Source: Lachnospiraceae bacterium (lineage in GTDB: Bacteria; Bacillota; Clostridia; Lachnospirales; Lachnospiraceae). From it: a stretch of DNA of 39,345 nt. The notes beneath the pieces were generated by a model. That model was not told the origin of the DNA and did no database searches. It saw only the letters and a program-made list of their open reading frames with translations. The translations under genes and the position numbers were made by a program. The stretch is taken from assembly GCA_024695575.1 (NCBI GenBank), contig JAILHY010000073.1, positions 1 through 39,345 of the forward strand. Direction: 5' to 3'. Position 1 is the first letter of the stretch, and every line of letters begins with the position of its first letter. Shown piece after piece: positions 23,006 through 32,572 of the stretch.

Positions 23006-25543
23006 ATGAAAAAGACGATACTTAAGATCATAACTTCATTGATTGTCTTTGCAGCAGCACTTTTCCTCTCGGGTCTCATTATGAACAGGGGAAATGTGAA
23101 CACAACCAGTCCGATGGAACGGGCAAAGCTCCCGGTGGTTTACATGACACTGGCCGGCGAGCGGATCAATGAGCTCTATGGTTACACATCGGATATGGAT
23201 GTGGGACTTTTGCGTGAAAATATAACTCCCCTGGATGATTCCAGAGGAGTTACTTTTGGTATAGCCAAATACGGACAGAGCGTTAAGGAAATAACCGTCA
23301 AGGTCAGAACAACGGACGGCAGTCGTCTTATAGAGAACTTTACGGTAACGGATTACACTGAAGATGATTATACGATCCTTGCAAGTATCACGTTCAAGGA
23401 TCTTATTGAGGAATATAAGGAATACAGCCTCCAGATAATACTTGGATTCGGAAACGGAAAGTCTGCCATGTATCACACCAAGATCATTCAGGCTCCGGAG
23501 TACTGTCCCGCGGAGAAACTTGCTTTTGCCCGTAATTTCTGGGAAAAAGAAGCTTCCACGGAAACCAACGGCGAACTGAAATATTATATGGAAAGCAATT
23601 ACCTTGGAGACAATTCAAGCCTCGCTTACGTTAATATTCACAGTTCCATGAAACAGCTTGCTTTTGCAGGGCTCCCGATAAAGCGTGAAACGCCCTATTT
23701 CAATATCTGCGAACTTGCCAAAGAAACAGGAATATTCACTGTAGAGTATATTGCTAGTCTTAACACGGACGAGGGCCTGAGGCGATACTTTGTGCGAGAG
23801 TATTACAGGATCAAGTATTCTCCCGAAGTTACCTACCTTCTTGATTATGAAAGAACCATGACTCAGGTTCCCGATGAAAAGAACGGCCTTATCAGGAAGG
23901 AAGACATTCTTCTTGGAATAACTCCCAACGAAACGGGACTTAAGGAATCAGACGACGGTAACGTAATTGCTTTTACCGCCGGAAACTGTCTTTATTCCTA
24001 CAATATAAGCGAGAACAGGATCGCAAGACTGTTTTCTTTTTACGATGAAAACAACTTTGATGAGAGAACATACCGGAATGCAAGCAGGATAAAGGCTCTC
24101 AGCGTGGACGAGGCGGGCAATGTTTATTTCCTTGTTTACGGATATATGAACAGAGGGCGTTACGAAGGAAGAGTGGGGCTGGCCCTTTACCACTATAACG
24201 GCGTTATAAATGTGGTGGATGAGATTTTCTTTATTGCGTCAGGCGAATCTCCCGAGATGGTGGAAAGGGATTTAAGAGAGCTTGCTTTCCTGAGCCGTGA
24301 CGGGATACTTTATTTCATGCTTGATAAAACGATCTACGACGTAAATATCGAGACGGGAGAGAGCGAGATCCTAGTGAGAGATCTCAAGGAGTACAAATAT
24401 ACCGTATCCGATAATTCATCCATGATGGTCTGGCAGGAGGGCGATGACGTTAATGCCTGCGAGAGCCTCAAGCTCATGAACCTTAACACTAAGCAGATCA
24501 CGGACATAACGGCTCCGGCAGGGCAGTTCGTGAAGCCTCTTGTATTTATGGGAGAGGACCTTGTATACGGTCTTGCAAGGCGTGATGACGTTGTGACGGA
24601 CAATACGGGCCGGACAACATTCCCCATGTACATGTTACGGATGCAGAGTAAGTACGGAGAGATTCTTAAGGAATACGAATACGGCAAAGAAGAGATATAT
24701 GTTACCGATGTGTCAGCAACAGACAATCTTCTGACCCTTTCCAGAGTCAAAAGAACGGAAAAGGGCTTTGCGGACACTGAGAGTGACTACATTACCAATA
24801 ACCAGAAGATGGAGGAAACGGTTAATACGGTCAATCTGTATTCTTCTACCGAATATGGGAACATGGTGCGGATCCTCCTGATGAAATCCCCCAAGGGAAA
24901 GAATATCATCCTTACTCCCAATCAGGTGATTATCGAAGGGTTGCGTGAGATATCCATAGAAAATCCGGGAAATTCCGGCCGTTACTACTACGTATACTAC
25001 AAGGGTAACCTTGCAAACATCTACACCAATCCCGCCAATGCCGTAAGGGAAGCCGACAGTAACTATGGCGACGTGGTGAACACGAAGGGCTATTATGTGT
25101 GGTACAGGGCCAACAGGAGCCTTCGAAACCAGATCATGAACCTGTCTGTTTCCGAGGTTGCGGACAAGGAAAAAGAAGAAGTAAACCAGCTCGCGGTGTG
25201 CCTTGACATGATCTCTGAATATGAAGGCGGAGTGCGTAATTCGGAGTATCTTCTTTCCAAAGGAAACACCATTATGAGCATCATGGAAAGCTCGCTTACC
25301 GACATGGATGTCGTTAATCTTACGGGATGCACAATGGATTCGGTTCTTTATTACGTGAACAGGGATATTCCGGTCCTTGCTCTTACGCATACCGAGGATA
25401 CTTACCTTATCCTTGGCTTCAATCAGCTGGCGGTAGTAGTTTATAACCCGCTAAAAGGAACCTACAAGATCGGCAGAAACGAAGCTGAGAAATTATTCTA
25501 CGAAAACGGTAATCAGTTTATTACCTACGTCCCCAATAAGTAA
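23006..25543 (+). CDS. Large membrane-anchored extracytoplasmic protein of unknown function
   Basis: This 845-residue protein has a single N-terminal membrane segment (TILKIITSLIVFAAALFLSGLI) and is otherwise predicted outside the cell. Residues about 330-600 contain repeated strand units of the propeller type (GNVIAFTAGNCLYSYNI, GNVYFLVYGYMNRGRYEGRVGLALYHYN, DGILYFMLDKTIYDVN). The last 120 residues (NLTGCTMDSVLYYVNRDIPVLAL...DTYLILGFNQLAVVVYNPLKG) resemble a C39-like peptidase fold, but the position where a catalytic His is expected reads Thr-Tyr, so activity is doubtful. Ribosome site is weak. I do not recognise a named family. Next to cell-wall hydrolases, a role at the envelope is plausible. 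Confidence 0.8.
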   Translation: MKKTILKIITSLIVFAAALFLSGLIMNRGNVNTTSPMERAKLPVVYMTLAGERINELYGYTSDMDVGLLRENITPLDDSRGVTFGIAKYGQSVKEITVKVRTTDGSRLIENFTVTDYTEDDYTILASITFKDLIEEYKEYSLQIILGFGNGKSAMYHTKIIQAPEYCPAEKLAFARNFWEKEASTETNGELKYYMESNYLGDNSSLAYVNIHSSMKQLAFAGLPIKRETPYFNICELAKETGIFTVEYIASLNTDEGLRRYFVREYYRIKYSPEVTYLLDYERTMTQVPDEKNGLIRKEDILLGITPNETGLKESDDGNVIAFTAGNCLYSYNISENRIARLFSFYDENNFDERTYRNASRIKALSVDEAGNVYFLVYGYMNRGRYEGRVGLALYHYNGVINVVDEIFFIASGESPEMVERDLRELAFLSRDGILYFMLDKTIYDVNIETGESEILVRDLKEYKYTVSDNSSMMVWQEGDDVNACESLKLMNLNTKQITDITAPAGQFVKPLVFMGEDLVYGLARRDDVVTDNTGRTTFPMYMLRMQSKYGEILKEYEYGKEEIYVTDVSATDNLLTLSRVKRTEKGFADTESDYITNNQKMEETVNTVNLYSSTEYGNMVRILLMKSPKGKNIILTPNQVIIEGLREISIENPGNSGRYYYVYYKGNLANIYTNPANAVREADSNYGDVVNTKGYYVWYRANRSLRNQIMNLSVSEVADKEKEEVNQLAVCLDMISEYEGGVRNSEYLLSKGNTIMSIMESSLTDMDVVNLTGCTMDSVLYYVNRDIPVLALTHTEDTYLILGFNQLAVVVYNPLKGTYKIGRNEAEKLFYENGNQFITYVPNK

Positions 25544-25550
25544 GATAAAA

Positions 25551-25581
25551 AGAACTGCCCGGTTATACGCCGAGCAGTTCT
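25551..25581 (-). terminator. Terminator of the glgC-mfd transcription unit, overlapping the mfd stop
   Basis: AGAACTGC (25551-25558) pairs with GCAGTTCT (25574-25581), with CGG/CCG extending the stem. On the - strand it is followed by T5. The hairpin includes the last codons of mfd. Confidence 0.75.
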
Positions 25582-28500
25582 GTCATTTCATCTATCATAT
25601 TTTCCGTTGTTTCCAAAAGAAGCTTTTCATCCTTGATCACTTCTCCTACGGGCCGGTAAGTGAGGATAAACTCCGGTGCCCCTGTGGAATGGAGGGTAAG
25701 ATCCTTACGATGATTCTTTAGGAGTGTATCAATATTTGCCACATTGATCTTAGCATCGGGTCTGAAAGTAAAGCTTATCCGTCCGTTCACTCCCTTGATG
25801 TCCGAGATATAAAGCTTGTGGGCTTTGATACGAAGAAGGGAGATCCTGATAAGGTGCTCAACAGCGGGGGGCAGGGTACCAAACCTGTCTCTCAGCTCTT
25901 CGCGCATATCTTTTGCTTCTTCATCCGAGGATACGGCTGCTATGCGCTTATAGGTGTCGAGTTTCTGGATTTCGTTCAGTATGTATTCGGGAGGAATGAA
26001 AGCATCCACGTTCAGATCTGCGGTGGTTATGAAATCTTCCGCCGTGATCTGCCCCTTCATGGTAAGAACGGCTTTGTTAAGCATCTTACAGTAAAGATCG
26101 TAACCAACCTCGGCCATGTGGCCGTGCTGGCTCATTCCCAGAACGTTTCCCGCGCCTCTTATTTCAAGGTCTTTCATGGCTATTTTGTAGCCGCTTCCAA
26201 GATCCGTAAATTCTCTGATGGTGCGAAGGCGCTTCTCTGCAACTTCCTCAAGGATGCGATCCCGCTTGTACATAAGGAATGCATAGGCTGTGCGGTTGGA
26301 ACGCCCTACACGTCCACGCAGCTGATATAACTGCGATAGTCCCATTTTATCGGAATCATGCACGATAATGGTATTGACGTTGGGAATATCTATACCGGTT
26401 TCAACGATGGTTGTGGATACAAGAACATCAATATCACCGCGTATGAAATCATACATTATCCGCTCTAATTCGGATTCTTTCATCTGACCGTGGGCAAAAG
26501 CGATCCTTGCTTCAGGCAAGAGCCCCTGCAAACGTCCCGCAATATCAGCAATATTGCTTACGTGGTTATACACGTAGTAAACCTGACCGTTACGGGCAAG
26601 TTCTCGTGAGATGGCTTCGCGGACCATTTCCTCGTTATATTCCATGACATAGGTCTGGATCGGAAGACGGTCCTCGGGGGGCTCCTCAAGAAGGCTCATG
26701 TCCCTAATACCTACGAGGCTCATATGAAGAGTACGTGGTATGGGGGTGGCGGTAAGGGTAAGAACGTCCACGTCGGATTTAAGCTGCTTGATCTTTTCTT
26801 TGTGAGCAACGCCGAAACGCTGTTCCTCGTCAACTATCAGAAGCCCCAGATCCTTAAAGGCTATATCCTTGGAAAGAAGCCTGTGGGTGCCGATAACGAT
26901 ATCGGCCATGCCGCTCTTCATTTCGGAAAGGGTGCTTTCCTGATCTTTCTTGGTGACAAAACGGCTTAAAAGCCTTACCGTCACAGGAAAATCCTTCATT
27001 CGTGAACTGAAGGTGTTATAGTGTTGCTGCGCAAGTATGGTGGTAGGAACGAGAAAAGCAACCTGTTTGCCGTCCTGAACAGCCTTGAAGGCTGCACGTA
27101 TGGCAACTTCGGTCTTTCCAAAGCCCACGTCTCCGCAGATAAGGCGGTCCATTATTTTGGTACTCTGCATGTCAGCCTTGGTGGCCTCTATGGCATCGAG
27201 CTGGTCCTCGGTTTCCTCGTAAGGGAACAGCTCCTCAAACTCCCGCTGCCAAACCGTATCTTCGGAAAAAACAAATCCTTCTTTTTCCTGACGTTTGGCG
27301 TAAAGTTCCACCAGTTCCCTGGCGACTTCGTCAACAGCGGATCTGACTCTGGAAGTAGTCTTGCTCCACTCGGATGTGCCAAGTTTGTTGATCTTTGGCT
27401 TCTTTGCATCCGCGGATGCATATTTCATTATGGAATCAAGGCTGGTGGCGGGAACATAGAGAACACCGCCTTCTTTGTACTCTATCCGCATGTAATCCTT
27501 TGACACATGGTCAACGACTACCTTCTCGATTCCCTTATATACACCGATTCCGTGAGTTTCGTGAACAACATAATCCCCCACGTGAAGATCGTTGAAATCC
27601 TTGATCCTGTTGCCGGCCTGCTCGTAACGCTTTTTGGCTTTCTTTTTCTGAGCACCGAAAATGTCGCTTTCGGAAATTACGGCAAAGTGAAGCTCCGGAT
27701 ATTCAAAGCCCTTAAGCACGCGCCCGTACATGGTCATGATCTCGCCTGCCGTCAGGTTATGATCCCTGTCTTCGGAAAAGAAAGCGTCCACCTCGTTGTC
27801 GGTAAGATCTTTGGCAATTCTGGCCGCTCTTGTGGAAGAACCGGAGAGTATGAGTACGCGGTAATTCTGCTTCCTGTATCTCTTAAGATCACGAAGAAGA
27901 TCCGCAAAACTGTTGTTGTAGCTTGGAATGCTCCTTGCACCGGCATCAAAGGTAGCTTCGGGTTTTACCGGAAACTTTTTGAAGGGCATGGCGCTAAGCA
28001 AAAGAACGGATTCCGACTCAAGCTTGGAAAGAACGGTTTCTTTTGACAGAAGCATGTCAGCCTGGCCGGGGAGGATATAACCCTGCTCAAGCCTTGCTTT
28101 CATGCTTTCTTTAAACTCAAGCTGGACCGCATCGGCATGCTCAAGGATCCTGGCGGGTTCATCAAGGATAAATAAACCGCCATTGAAATAATCAGCAAGG
28201 CTCAAAAGATCCCTGCAATAGTATTTAATATAGCTGTCTGCGCTGAAAGTCCAGGGAAGTTCGGTTATCTGCTCCCTTAATTCCTCTATGTGTGAGTGGA
28301 TCCTGGTGGCTTCTTCGGGCTTGACGGCCTTCTGAAGAGCTTTGTAAGCCTTGTCCGCATCCTTTTCCATAAGGGTAAGGCCCTCAAGGAGCTCGGATTC
28401 GTTAAGAGGAAGCTCGGAAGCGGGATAGATCCTGATGCTTTCAAGACGCTCTATGGAGCGCTGGGACTCTACGTCAAAGCTTCTGATACTGTCTACATCA

Positions 28501-29084
28501 TCGCCCCAAAGCTCGATTCGGTAAGGATTTTCCTCGGTGAAATCGTATATGTCTATGATTCCGCCTCGCATGGAAAACTGCCCGCCGGATTCAACCTGAT
28601 AAGTCTTTTCGTACCCAAGGGCAAGCAGGTTTGCAACGATACGGGAACTGTCAACCGTATCCCCGACGGAAAACCTTAAAATCTTTGACTTTATATGTTC
28701 AAGACCGGCCTGCGCATTCATCAGACCACCGAATGTGGTGATGAGAGTGCAGGGCAGACCCATTATCATTCTTTTGTAACAATTGATACGTTCTCTGGTG
28801 ATCTTGTTGCCGTGGATGTCGGCCTGATAAAAGATGGCGTCCTTAGCCGGAAAAACGCGCACGTTCTTATCGTACATGCGGTAATCTTCGTAGATTTCCC
28901 GTGCACGCACGTCGCTGTATGTGACTATTAACTTGTTCGTGTAGTCCCCGGTAAAAGAAAACGCCATGTTGGCCTTCTGGGAATCCACACAGCCGGTTAC
29001 GGAAACCTTGCCCTGCTTAGAAAGAAGCTTCTTTGCTTCAGGAAAACCGGGGATTTCCGCGAGGGATCCGATCAGTGCTCTCAT
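25563..29084 (-). CDS. mfd: Transcription-repair coupling factor Mfd
   Basis: This 1173-residue DNA translocase frees RNA polymerase stalled at lesions and recruits UvrA. In order it has a UvrB-like N-terminal region (SQKANMAFSF..., FSMRGGIIDIYDF), the RNA polymerase interaction domain (LHVGDYVVHETHGIGVYKGIEKV), the helicase domains with Walker A CGDVGFGKTE, DEEQ box LLIVDEEQRFGV and TLTATPIPRTLHMS, and the GRVGRSNRTAYA motif VI. A C-terminal TRCF domain (YILNEIQKLDTYKRIA) ends it. Length is normal. Its ATG overlaps the pth stop by four bases, so it is translationally coupled at the end of the operon. Confidence 0.97.
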   Translation of the reverse strand: MRALIGSLAEIPGFPEAKKLLSKQGKVSVTGCVDSQKANMAFSFTGDYTNKLIVTYSDVRAREIYEDYRMYDKNVRVFPAKDAIFYQADIHGNKITRERINCYKRMIMGLPCTLITTFGGLMNAQAGLEHIKSKILRFSVGDTVDSSRIVANLLALGYEKTYQVESGGQFSMRGGIIDIYDFTEENPYRIELWGDDVDSIRSFDVESQRSIERLESIRIYPASELPLNESELLEGLTLMEKDADKAYKALQKAVKPEEATRIHSHIEELREQITELPWTFSADSYIKYYCRDLLSLADYFNGGLFILDEPARILEHADAVQLEFKESMKARLEQGYILPGQADMLLSKETVLSKLESESVLLLSAMPFKKFPVKPEATFDAGARSIPSYNNSFADLLRDLKRYRKQNYRVLILSGSSTRAARIAKDLTDNEVDAFFSEDRDHNLTAGEIMTMYGRVLKGFEYPELHFAVISESDIFGAQKKKAKKRYEQAGNRIKDFNDLHVGDYVVHETHGIGVYKGIEKVVVDHVSKDYMRIEYKEGGVLYVPATSLDSIMKYASADAKKPKINKLGTSEWSKTTSRVRSAVDEVARELVELYAKRQEKEGFVFSEDTVWQREFEELFPYEETEDQLDAIEATKADMQSTKIMDRLICGDVGFGKTEVAIRAAFKAVQDGKQVAFLVPTTILAQQHYNTFSSRMKDFPVTVRLLSRFVTKKDQESTLSEMKSGMADIVIGTHRLLSKDIAFKDLGLLIVDEEQRFGVAHKEKIKQLKSDVDVLTLTATPIPRTLHMSLVGIRDMSLLEEPPEDRLPIQTYVMEYNEEMVREAISRELARNGQVYYVYNHVSNIADIAGRLQGLLPEARIAFAHGQMKESELERIMYDFIRGDIDVLVSTTIVETGIDIPNVNTIIVHDSDKMGLSQLYQLRGRVGRSNRTAYAFLMYKRDRILEEVAEKRLRTIREFTDLGSGYKIAMKDLEIRGAGNVLGMSQHGHMAEVGYDLYCKMLNKAVLTMKGQITAEDFITTADLNVDAFIPPEYILNEIQKLDTYKRIAAVSSDEEAKDMREELRDRFGTLPPAVEHLIRISLLRIKAHKLYISDIKGVNGRISFTFRPDAKINVANIDTLLKNHRKDLTLHSTGAPEFILTYRPVGEVIKDEKLLLETTENMIDEMTELLGV

Positions 29085-29659
29085 ATGCTGTTATTCTTAT
29101 GATTGTAGCGGTTCATTGCTTCTTCGACACCATGTTCAAGGATAACTTTGATGGCCTCAACGGCGGTGTCTGCTGCTTCGTTAACTTTGGCCAGATCTTC
29201 GGAAGAAAAATGTCCGAGAACCCAGTCCGCAAGATCCATTCTGGGGGGCTTGGCTCCGATGCCGATACGGACGCGCGTATAGTTGTCGGTGTGAAGCTCC
29301 GCGATTATGTTCTTCATCCCGTTGTGGCCGCCTGCAGAGCCGTTTTTACGCACACGAATACTCCCGGGTTCGAGAGAGATGTCGTCGTAAACAACGATAA
29401 GCTCCGATTCGGGATCGATCTTAAAATATTCTGCGGCTTCGCGAATGCATTCACCGCTTAAGTTCATATAGGTTTGGGGCTTCAAAAGAATGACCTTGTT
29501 GCCTTCGATCACGCCCTTGCCCTCCAGGCCTTTGTGTTTCTTTTCCTGAACAGATGTCCCGATTTCGGATGCCAGTTTGTCAAGCACCATAAAGCCACAG
29601 TTGTGGCGGGTGCCCGAATAATCCTTACCGGGATTTCCAAGTCCTGCTATGATGTACAT
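29081..29659 (-). CDS. pth: Peptidyl-tRNA hydrolase
   Basis: This 192-residue enzyme hydrolyses peptidyl-tRNA released by stalled ribosomes. MYIIAGLGNPGKDYSGTRHNCGF holds catalytic His19, and LKPQTYMNLSGE and VYDDISLEPGSIRVRKNGSAGGHNGMKNI are family motifs. An in-frame GTG at 29674 would add five residues; ATG 29659 has AGGA eight bases before it and gives the normal N-terminus. It lies between spoVG and mfd; pth-mfd adjacency is common in Firmicutes. Confidence 0.96.
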   Translation of the reverse strand: MYIIAGLGNPGKDYSGTRHNCGFMVLDKLASEIGTSVQEKKHKGLEGKGVIEGNKVILLKPQTYMNLSGECIREAAEYFKIDPESELIVVYDDISLEPGSIRVRKNGSAGGHNGMKNIIAELHTDNYTRVRIGIGAKPPRMDLADWVLGHFSSEDLAKVNEAADTAVEAIKVILEHGVEEAMNRYNHKNNSI

Positions 29660-29673
29660 TTTCTTTTTCCTCA

Positions 29674-29702
29674 CTAAAGGGGGTGCTCTCGCGCCCCCTT
29701 AG
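29674..29702 (-). other. Intercistronic hairpin between spoVG and pth
   Basis: Near-perfect stem (CTAAAGGGGGTGC with GCGCCCCCTTAG, one unpaired A) and 4-base loop. It has no T run on the - strand, so it likely protects spoVG mRNA or partly terminates, giving more spoVG than pth. Confidence 0.6.
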
Positions 29703-29732
29703 TTTGTCTCAATATTCAGTTGTAATTATCGA

Positions 29733-29987
29733 TTATTCAGCCTGATCAAATGCTTCGAGAATAGCCTGTGAAAGCATTTCTCTGGTAGGCTGATCGATGG
29801 GATGAGCGATGTCTCTGTACTCGCCGTCCTGACCCTTCTTGCTGGGCATGGCGATAAAGAGGCCCTTATCCCCTTCGATGATCTTGATGTCGTGTACAAC
29901 AAAAACACCATCGATAGTGATGGAAGCAACACCCTTAAGCTTGCCTTCCTTGTCGATCTTACGAATTCGAATGTCGCCGATCTGCAT
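29733..29987 (-). CDS. spoVG: SpoVG family regulator
   Basis: This 84-residue nucleic-acid-binding regulator is linked to sporulation, septation and virulence control in Firmicutes. [39 protein letters not shown] and [21 protein letters not shown] are diagnostic. The frame is open to 30032, but ATG 29987 behind AGGGGAA matches the family start. It follows glgD by 44 bases without a terminator, so it is probably expressed from the glycogen operon or a nearby promoter. Confidence 0.95.
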   Translation of the reverse strand: MQIGDIRIRKIDKEGKLKGVASITIDGVFVVHDIKIIEGDKGLFIAMPSKKGQDGEYRDIAHPIDQPTREMLSQAILEAFDQAE

Positions 29988-30031
29988 ATTCAATTCCCCT
30001 TTTCTTACAAATTGCACCTTGGATCCACACA

Positions 30032-31156
30032 CTAGATCAGGTACCTATCAGACTCCTCCACCACGATCTTGATGCCTTCCTCGCCCTTGTGGTAAGAGTT
30101 GGCCCGAATAGTATCATGAGATTCCACGATACAGTTCTCGATATGGGTATTGTCTCCGATGTAAACATCATTCAGTATGATTGAATTCTTGATGTAACAG
30201 TTGTTACCTATGTAGGTCTTCTTAAAGATGACCGAATCTTCAACCGTTCCGTTAACGATAGTACCGGATGAGATAAGACTGTTACGTACCTGTGCGCCTA
30301 CATTGTACTTTGCCGGAGCCAAATCGTCAACCTTAGAATATATATCCGGATACTCTTTGAAGAAATAATTTCGTATTTCAGGCTTCAAAAAGTCCATATT
30401 TGTGCGGAAATAATCATCTACGCTTGCGATATTTCTCCAGTAAGATTTAATTTTGTATCCGTAGATTTTCTTGATGTCCTTAAAGCGGATAAGAATATCA
30501 CGGACAAAATCGTAACGATCCTCGCTTGCACATTTTTCTACCATTTCGATGAGAGCACGACGTCTGATAACGTAGATACCGCAGGAGATGGTAGTTGCTT
30601 TGTTAACAACGGGCTTCTCTTCGAATTCCTCAATGCGGAAATCCTCGTTCATGCGGATGCTTCCGAAACGTTCAACATCACGAAGGTCGCTGGCGTCCTT
30701 GCAGACAACGGTGATGTCGGCCTTCTTGTCGATGTGGTATTCAAGAACTTTGTTAAAATCAAGCTTGTATACGCAGTCCGCCGAAGCGATGACTACATAA
30801 GGCTCATGAGAGCTCTTTAAGAACTGAAGGTTCTGGTAGATGGCATCAGCTGTACCTCTGTACCAGAAATTGTTCTCTGCGGTAACGGCGGGAGTGAACA
30901 CGAACAGACCGCCCTGTTTACGACCGAAGTCCCACCATTTGGATGAACTTAGGTGTTCGTTAAGACTGCGGGCATTGTACTGTGTGAATACTCCAACCTT
31001 CTGAATATGGGAGTTGGACATGTTACTTAAAACAAAGTCAACACTCCTGTAACTGCCGGCAATGGGCATAGCCGGAACTGCACGCTTGGATACAAGTTCT
31101 TTCATGCGGTGTGAGTTACCACCGGCCAGAATGATTCCGATCGCTCTCATACTCAT
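30032..31156 (-). CDS. glgD: Glucose-1-phosphate adenylyltransferase GlgD-type subunit
   Basis: This protein of about 374 residues is the regulatory partner of GlgC in Firmicutes. The nucleotidyltransferase N-terminus is modified ([34 protein letters not shown] instead of the fully conserved GGxGxRL...KPA pattern), which marks the GlgD type. [13 protein letters not shown] and [11 protein letters not shown] are retained, and a left-handed beta-helix with hexapeptide repeats ([21 protein letters not shown]) ends the protein. The start is ATG 31156 (overlapping the glgC stop by four) or ATG 31150 six bases after AGGTGA; I cannot decide. Confidence 0.94.
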   Translation of the reverse strand: MSMRAIGIILAGGNSHRMKELVSKRAVPAMPIAGSYRSVDFVLSNMSNSHIQKVGVFTQYNARSLNEHLSSSKWWDFGRKQGGLFVFTPAVTAENNFWYRGTADAIYQNLQFLKSSHEPYVVIASADCVYKLDFNKVLEYHIDKKADITVVCKDASDLRDVERFGSIRMNEDFRIEEFEEKPVVNKATTISCGIYVIRRRALIEMVEKCASEDRYDFVRDILIRFKDIKKIYGYKIKSYWRNIASVDDYFRTNMDFLKPEIRNYFFKEYPDIYSKVDDLAPAKYNVGAQVRNSLISSGTIVNGTVEDSVIFKKTYIGNNCYIKNSIILNDVYIGDNTHIENCIVESHDTIRANSYHKGEEGIKIVVEESDRYLI

Positions 31157-32421
31157 TCACCTGCCTTTATAAGGGTAGAGCCGCTCTTTAAGACTCCGCC
31201 TTCGTAATCTTCCGAAGTAGTGTTTCCGAGAATAACCGTATTCTTTCCAATGCGGATGTTACCGGGAACAACGGTCTTTTCGCCTATGGTGACAAGACCG
31301 GAATTGTAAATGTGAGGATCCGTTTCGTTGGGAGCTTCGTCGCCTTCACCGAGGATGACACGGTCTCCGATGGTGGCACTCTCGGCTATGATGGCCTTGT
31401 TGCAGGATACGCCTTCACCTATATTAACGGAGTTCATGATGATGGAGTCACGGATCACAGCATCCTTGCCGATGGTAACGCCACAGCCGATAACGGAATT
31501 GTAGACTTTACCGTATACTTCGGTACCTTCACCTACGATACTGCGCTCAACCACAGCATCGGAAGAAAGATACTGGGGAGGAAGAATATCACTCTTAGTG
31601 TAGATCTTCCAGTATTCCTCATAAAGGTTAAACTCGGGAACTATATCAATCAATTCCATGTTGGCCTGCCAGTAGGACTGAAGTGTTCCGACGTCCTTCC
31701 AGTAGCCTGAGAATTCGTAAGCATAAAGAGGTGAGCCCTTCTCGTGGCAGTAAGGTATGATGTGCTTGCCGAAGTCAAGGGCAGGCTGCTCTGCCTTGGT
31801 GATAAGAGCTTCTTTTAACGTTTTCCAGTTGAATATGTAAATACCCATGGAAGCAAGATTGCTTCGGGGATTGGCGGGTTTTTCTTCGAAATCGGTGATC
31901 TTGCCGTTGTCGTCGGTGATCATGATACCGAAACGTTTAGCCTCCTCGATGGGAACGGGCATAACGGCAATGGTGACTTCCGCATTATGGGACTTGTGGT
32001 AGTCAAGCATTACCTCGTAGTCCATTTTGTAGATGTGGTCACCGGAAAGAATAAGAACATAATCGGGATTATAAGTTTCCATATAATCCAGATTCTGGTA
32101 GATGGCATTGGCGGTACCGGTATACCATTCGGAATTTTCGCTCTTTTCGTAAGGAGGAAGAACGGTTACGCCACCGATATTACGGTCAAGATCCCAGGGA
32201 ATACCGATCCCGATATGAGTATTAAGTTTTAACGGCTGATATTGGGTAAGAACGCCCACGGTATCGATACCGGAATTAATGCAATTAGAAAGCGGAAAAT
32301 CAATGATGCGATATTTTCCCCCGAAGAAAACTGCCGGCTTGGCCATTTTCGCTGTCAGAACACCGAGACGGCTGCCCTGACCGCCGGCCAGAAGCATGGC
32401 GATCATCTCTTTCTTGATCAT
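31153..32421 (-). CDS. glgC: Glucose-1-phosphate adenylyltransferase
   Basis: This 422-residue enzyme makes ADP-glucose, the donor for glycogen synthesis. [33 protein letters not shown] is the nucleotide-binding and allosteric N-terminus. [35 protein letters not shown] and [14 protein letters not shown] mark substrate sites, and a beta-helix with imperfect hexapeptides ends it. AGGAGG lies five bases before the ATG. It heads the - strand operon and overlaps glgD by four bases, giving the usual heteromeric pair. Confidence 0.96.
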   Translation of the reverse strand: MIKKEMIAMLLAGGQGSRLGVLTAKMAKPAVFFGGKYRIIDFPLSNCINSGIDTVGVLTQYQPLKLNTHIGIGIPWDLDRNIGGVTVLPPYEKSENSEWYTGTANAIYQNLDYMETYNPDYVLILSGDHIYKMDYEVMLDYHKSHNAEVTIAVMPVPIEEAKRFGIMITDDNGKITDFEEKPANPRSNLASMGIYIFNWKTLKEALITKAEQPALDFGKHIIPYCHEKGSPLYAYEFSGYWKDVGTLQSYWQANMELIDIVPEFNLYEEYWKIYTKSDILPPQYLSSDAVVERSIVGEGTEVYGKVYNSVIGCGVTIGKDAVIRDSIIMNSVNIGEGVSCNKAIIAESATIGDRVILGEGDEAPNETDPHIYNSGLVTIGEKTVVPGNIRIGKNTVILGNTTSEDYEGGVLKSGSTLIKAGE

Positions 32422-32471
32422 GATAACCTCCTGAGAAACACAGAAATGTGTATAATAGCCCCATTAAACAA

Positions 32472-32500
32472 ATTATATGCCGTAATTCGGTTTAAAGCAA
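32472..32500 (-). promoter_or_regulatory. Promoter of the glgC operon
   Basis: On the - strand TTGCTT (32500-32495) and TATAAT (32477-32472) have a 17-base spacer, about 50 bases before glgC. Confidence 0.55.
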
Positions 32501-32537
32501 TTGAATTTTTAGATATTTCACTGATTTTTCTGAAAAA

Positions 32538-32565
32538 TTGATTTTTTATTATTTGGGGATATAAT
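32538..32565 (+). promoter_or_regulatory. Promoter of murC, adjoining the start codon
   Basis: TTGATT (32538-32543) and TATAAT (32560-32565) have a 16-base spacer. The murC ATG begins seven bases after the -10 box, so a transcript from here would be nearly leaderless. The only GGGGA-like ribosome site lies within the promoter itself. Confidence 0.6.
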
Positions 32566-32572
32566 CATATTT

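Noticed and set aside
25818-28931. Several + strand open frames of 80 to 180 codons
   Set aside because: All are antisense to mfd, which is complete and unmistakable.
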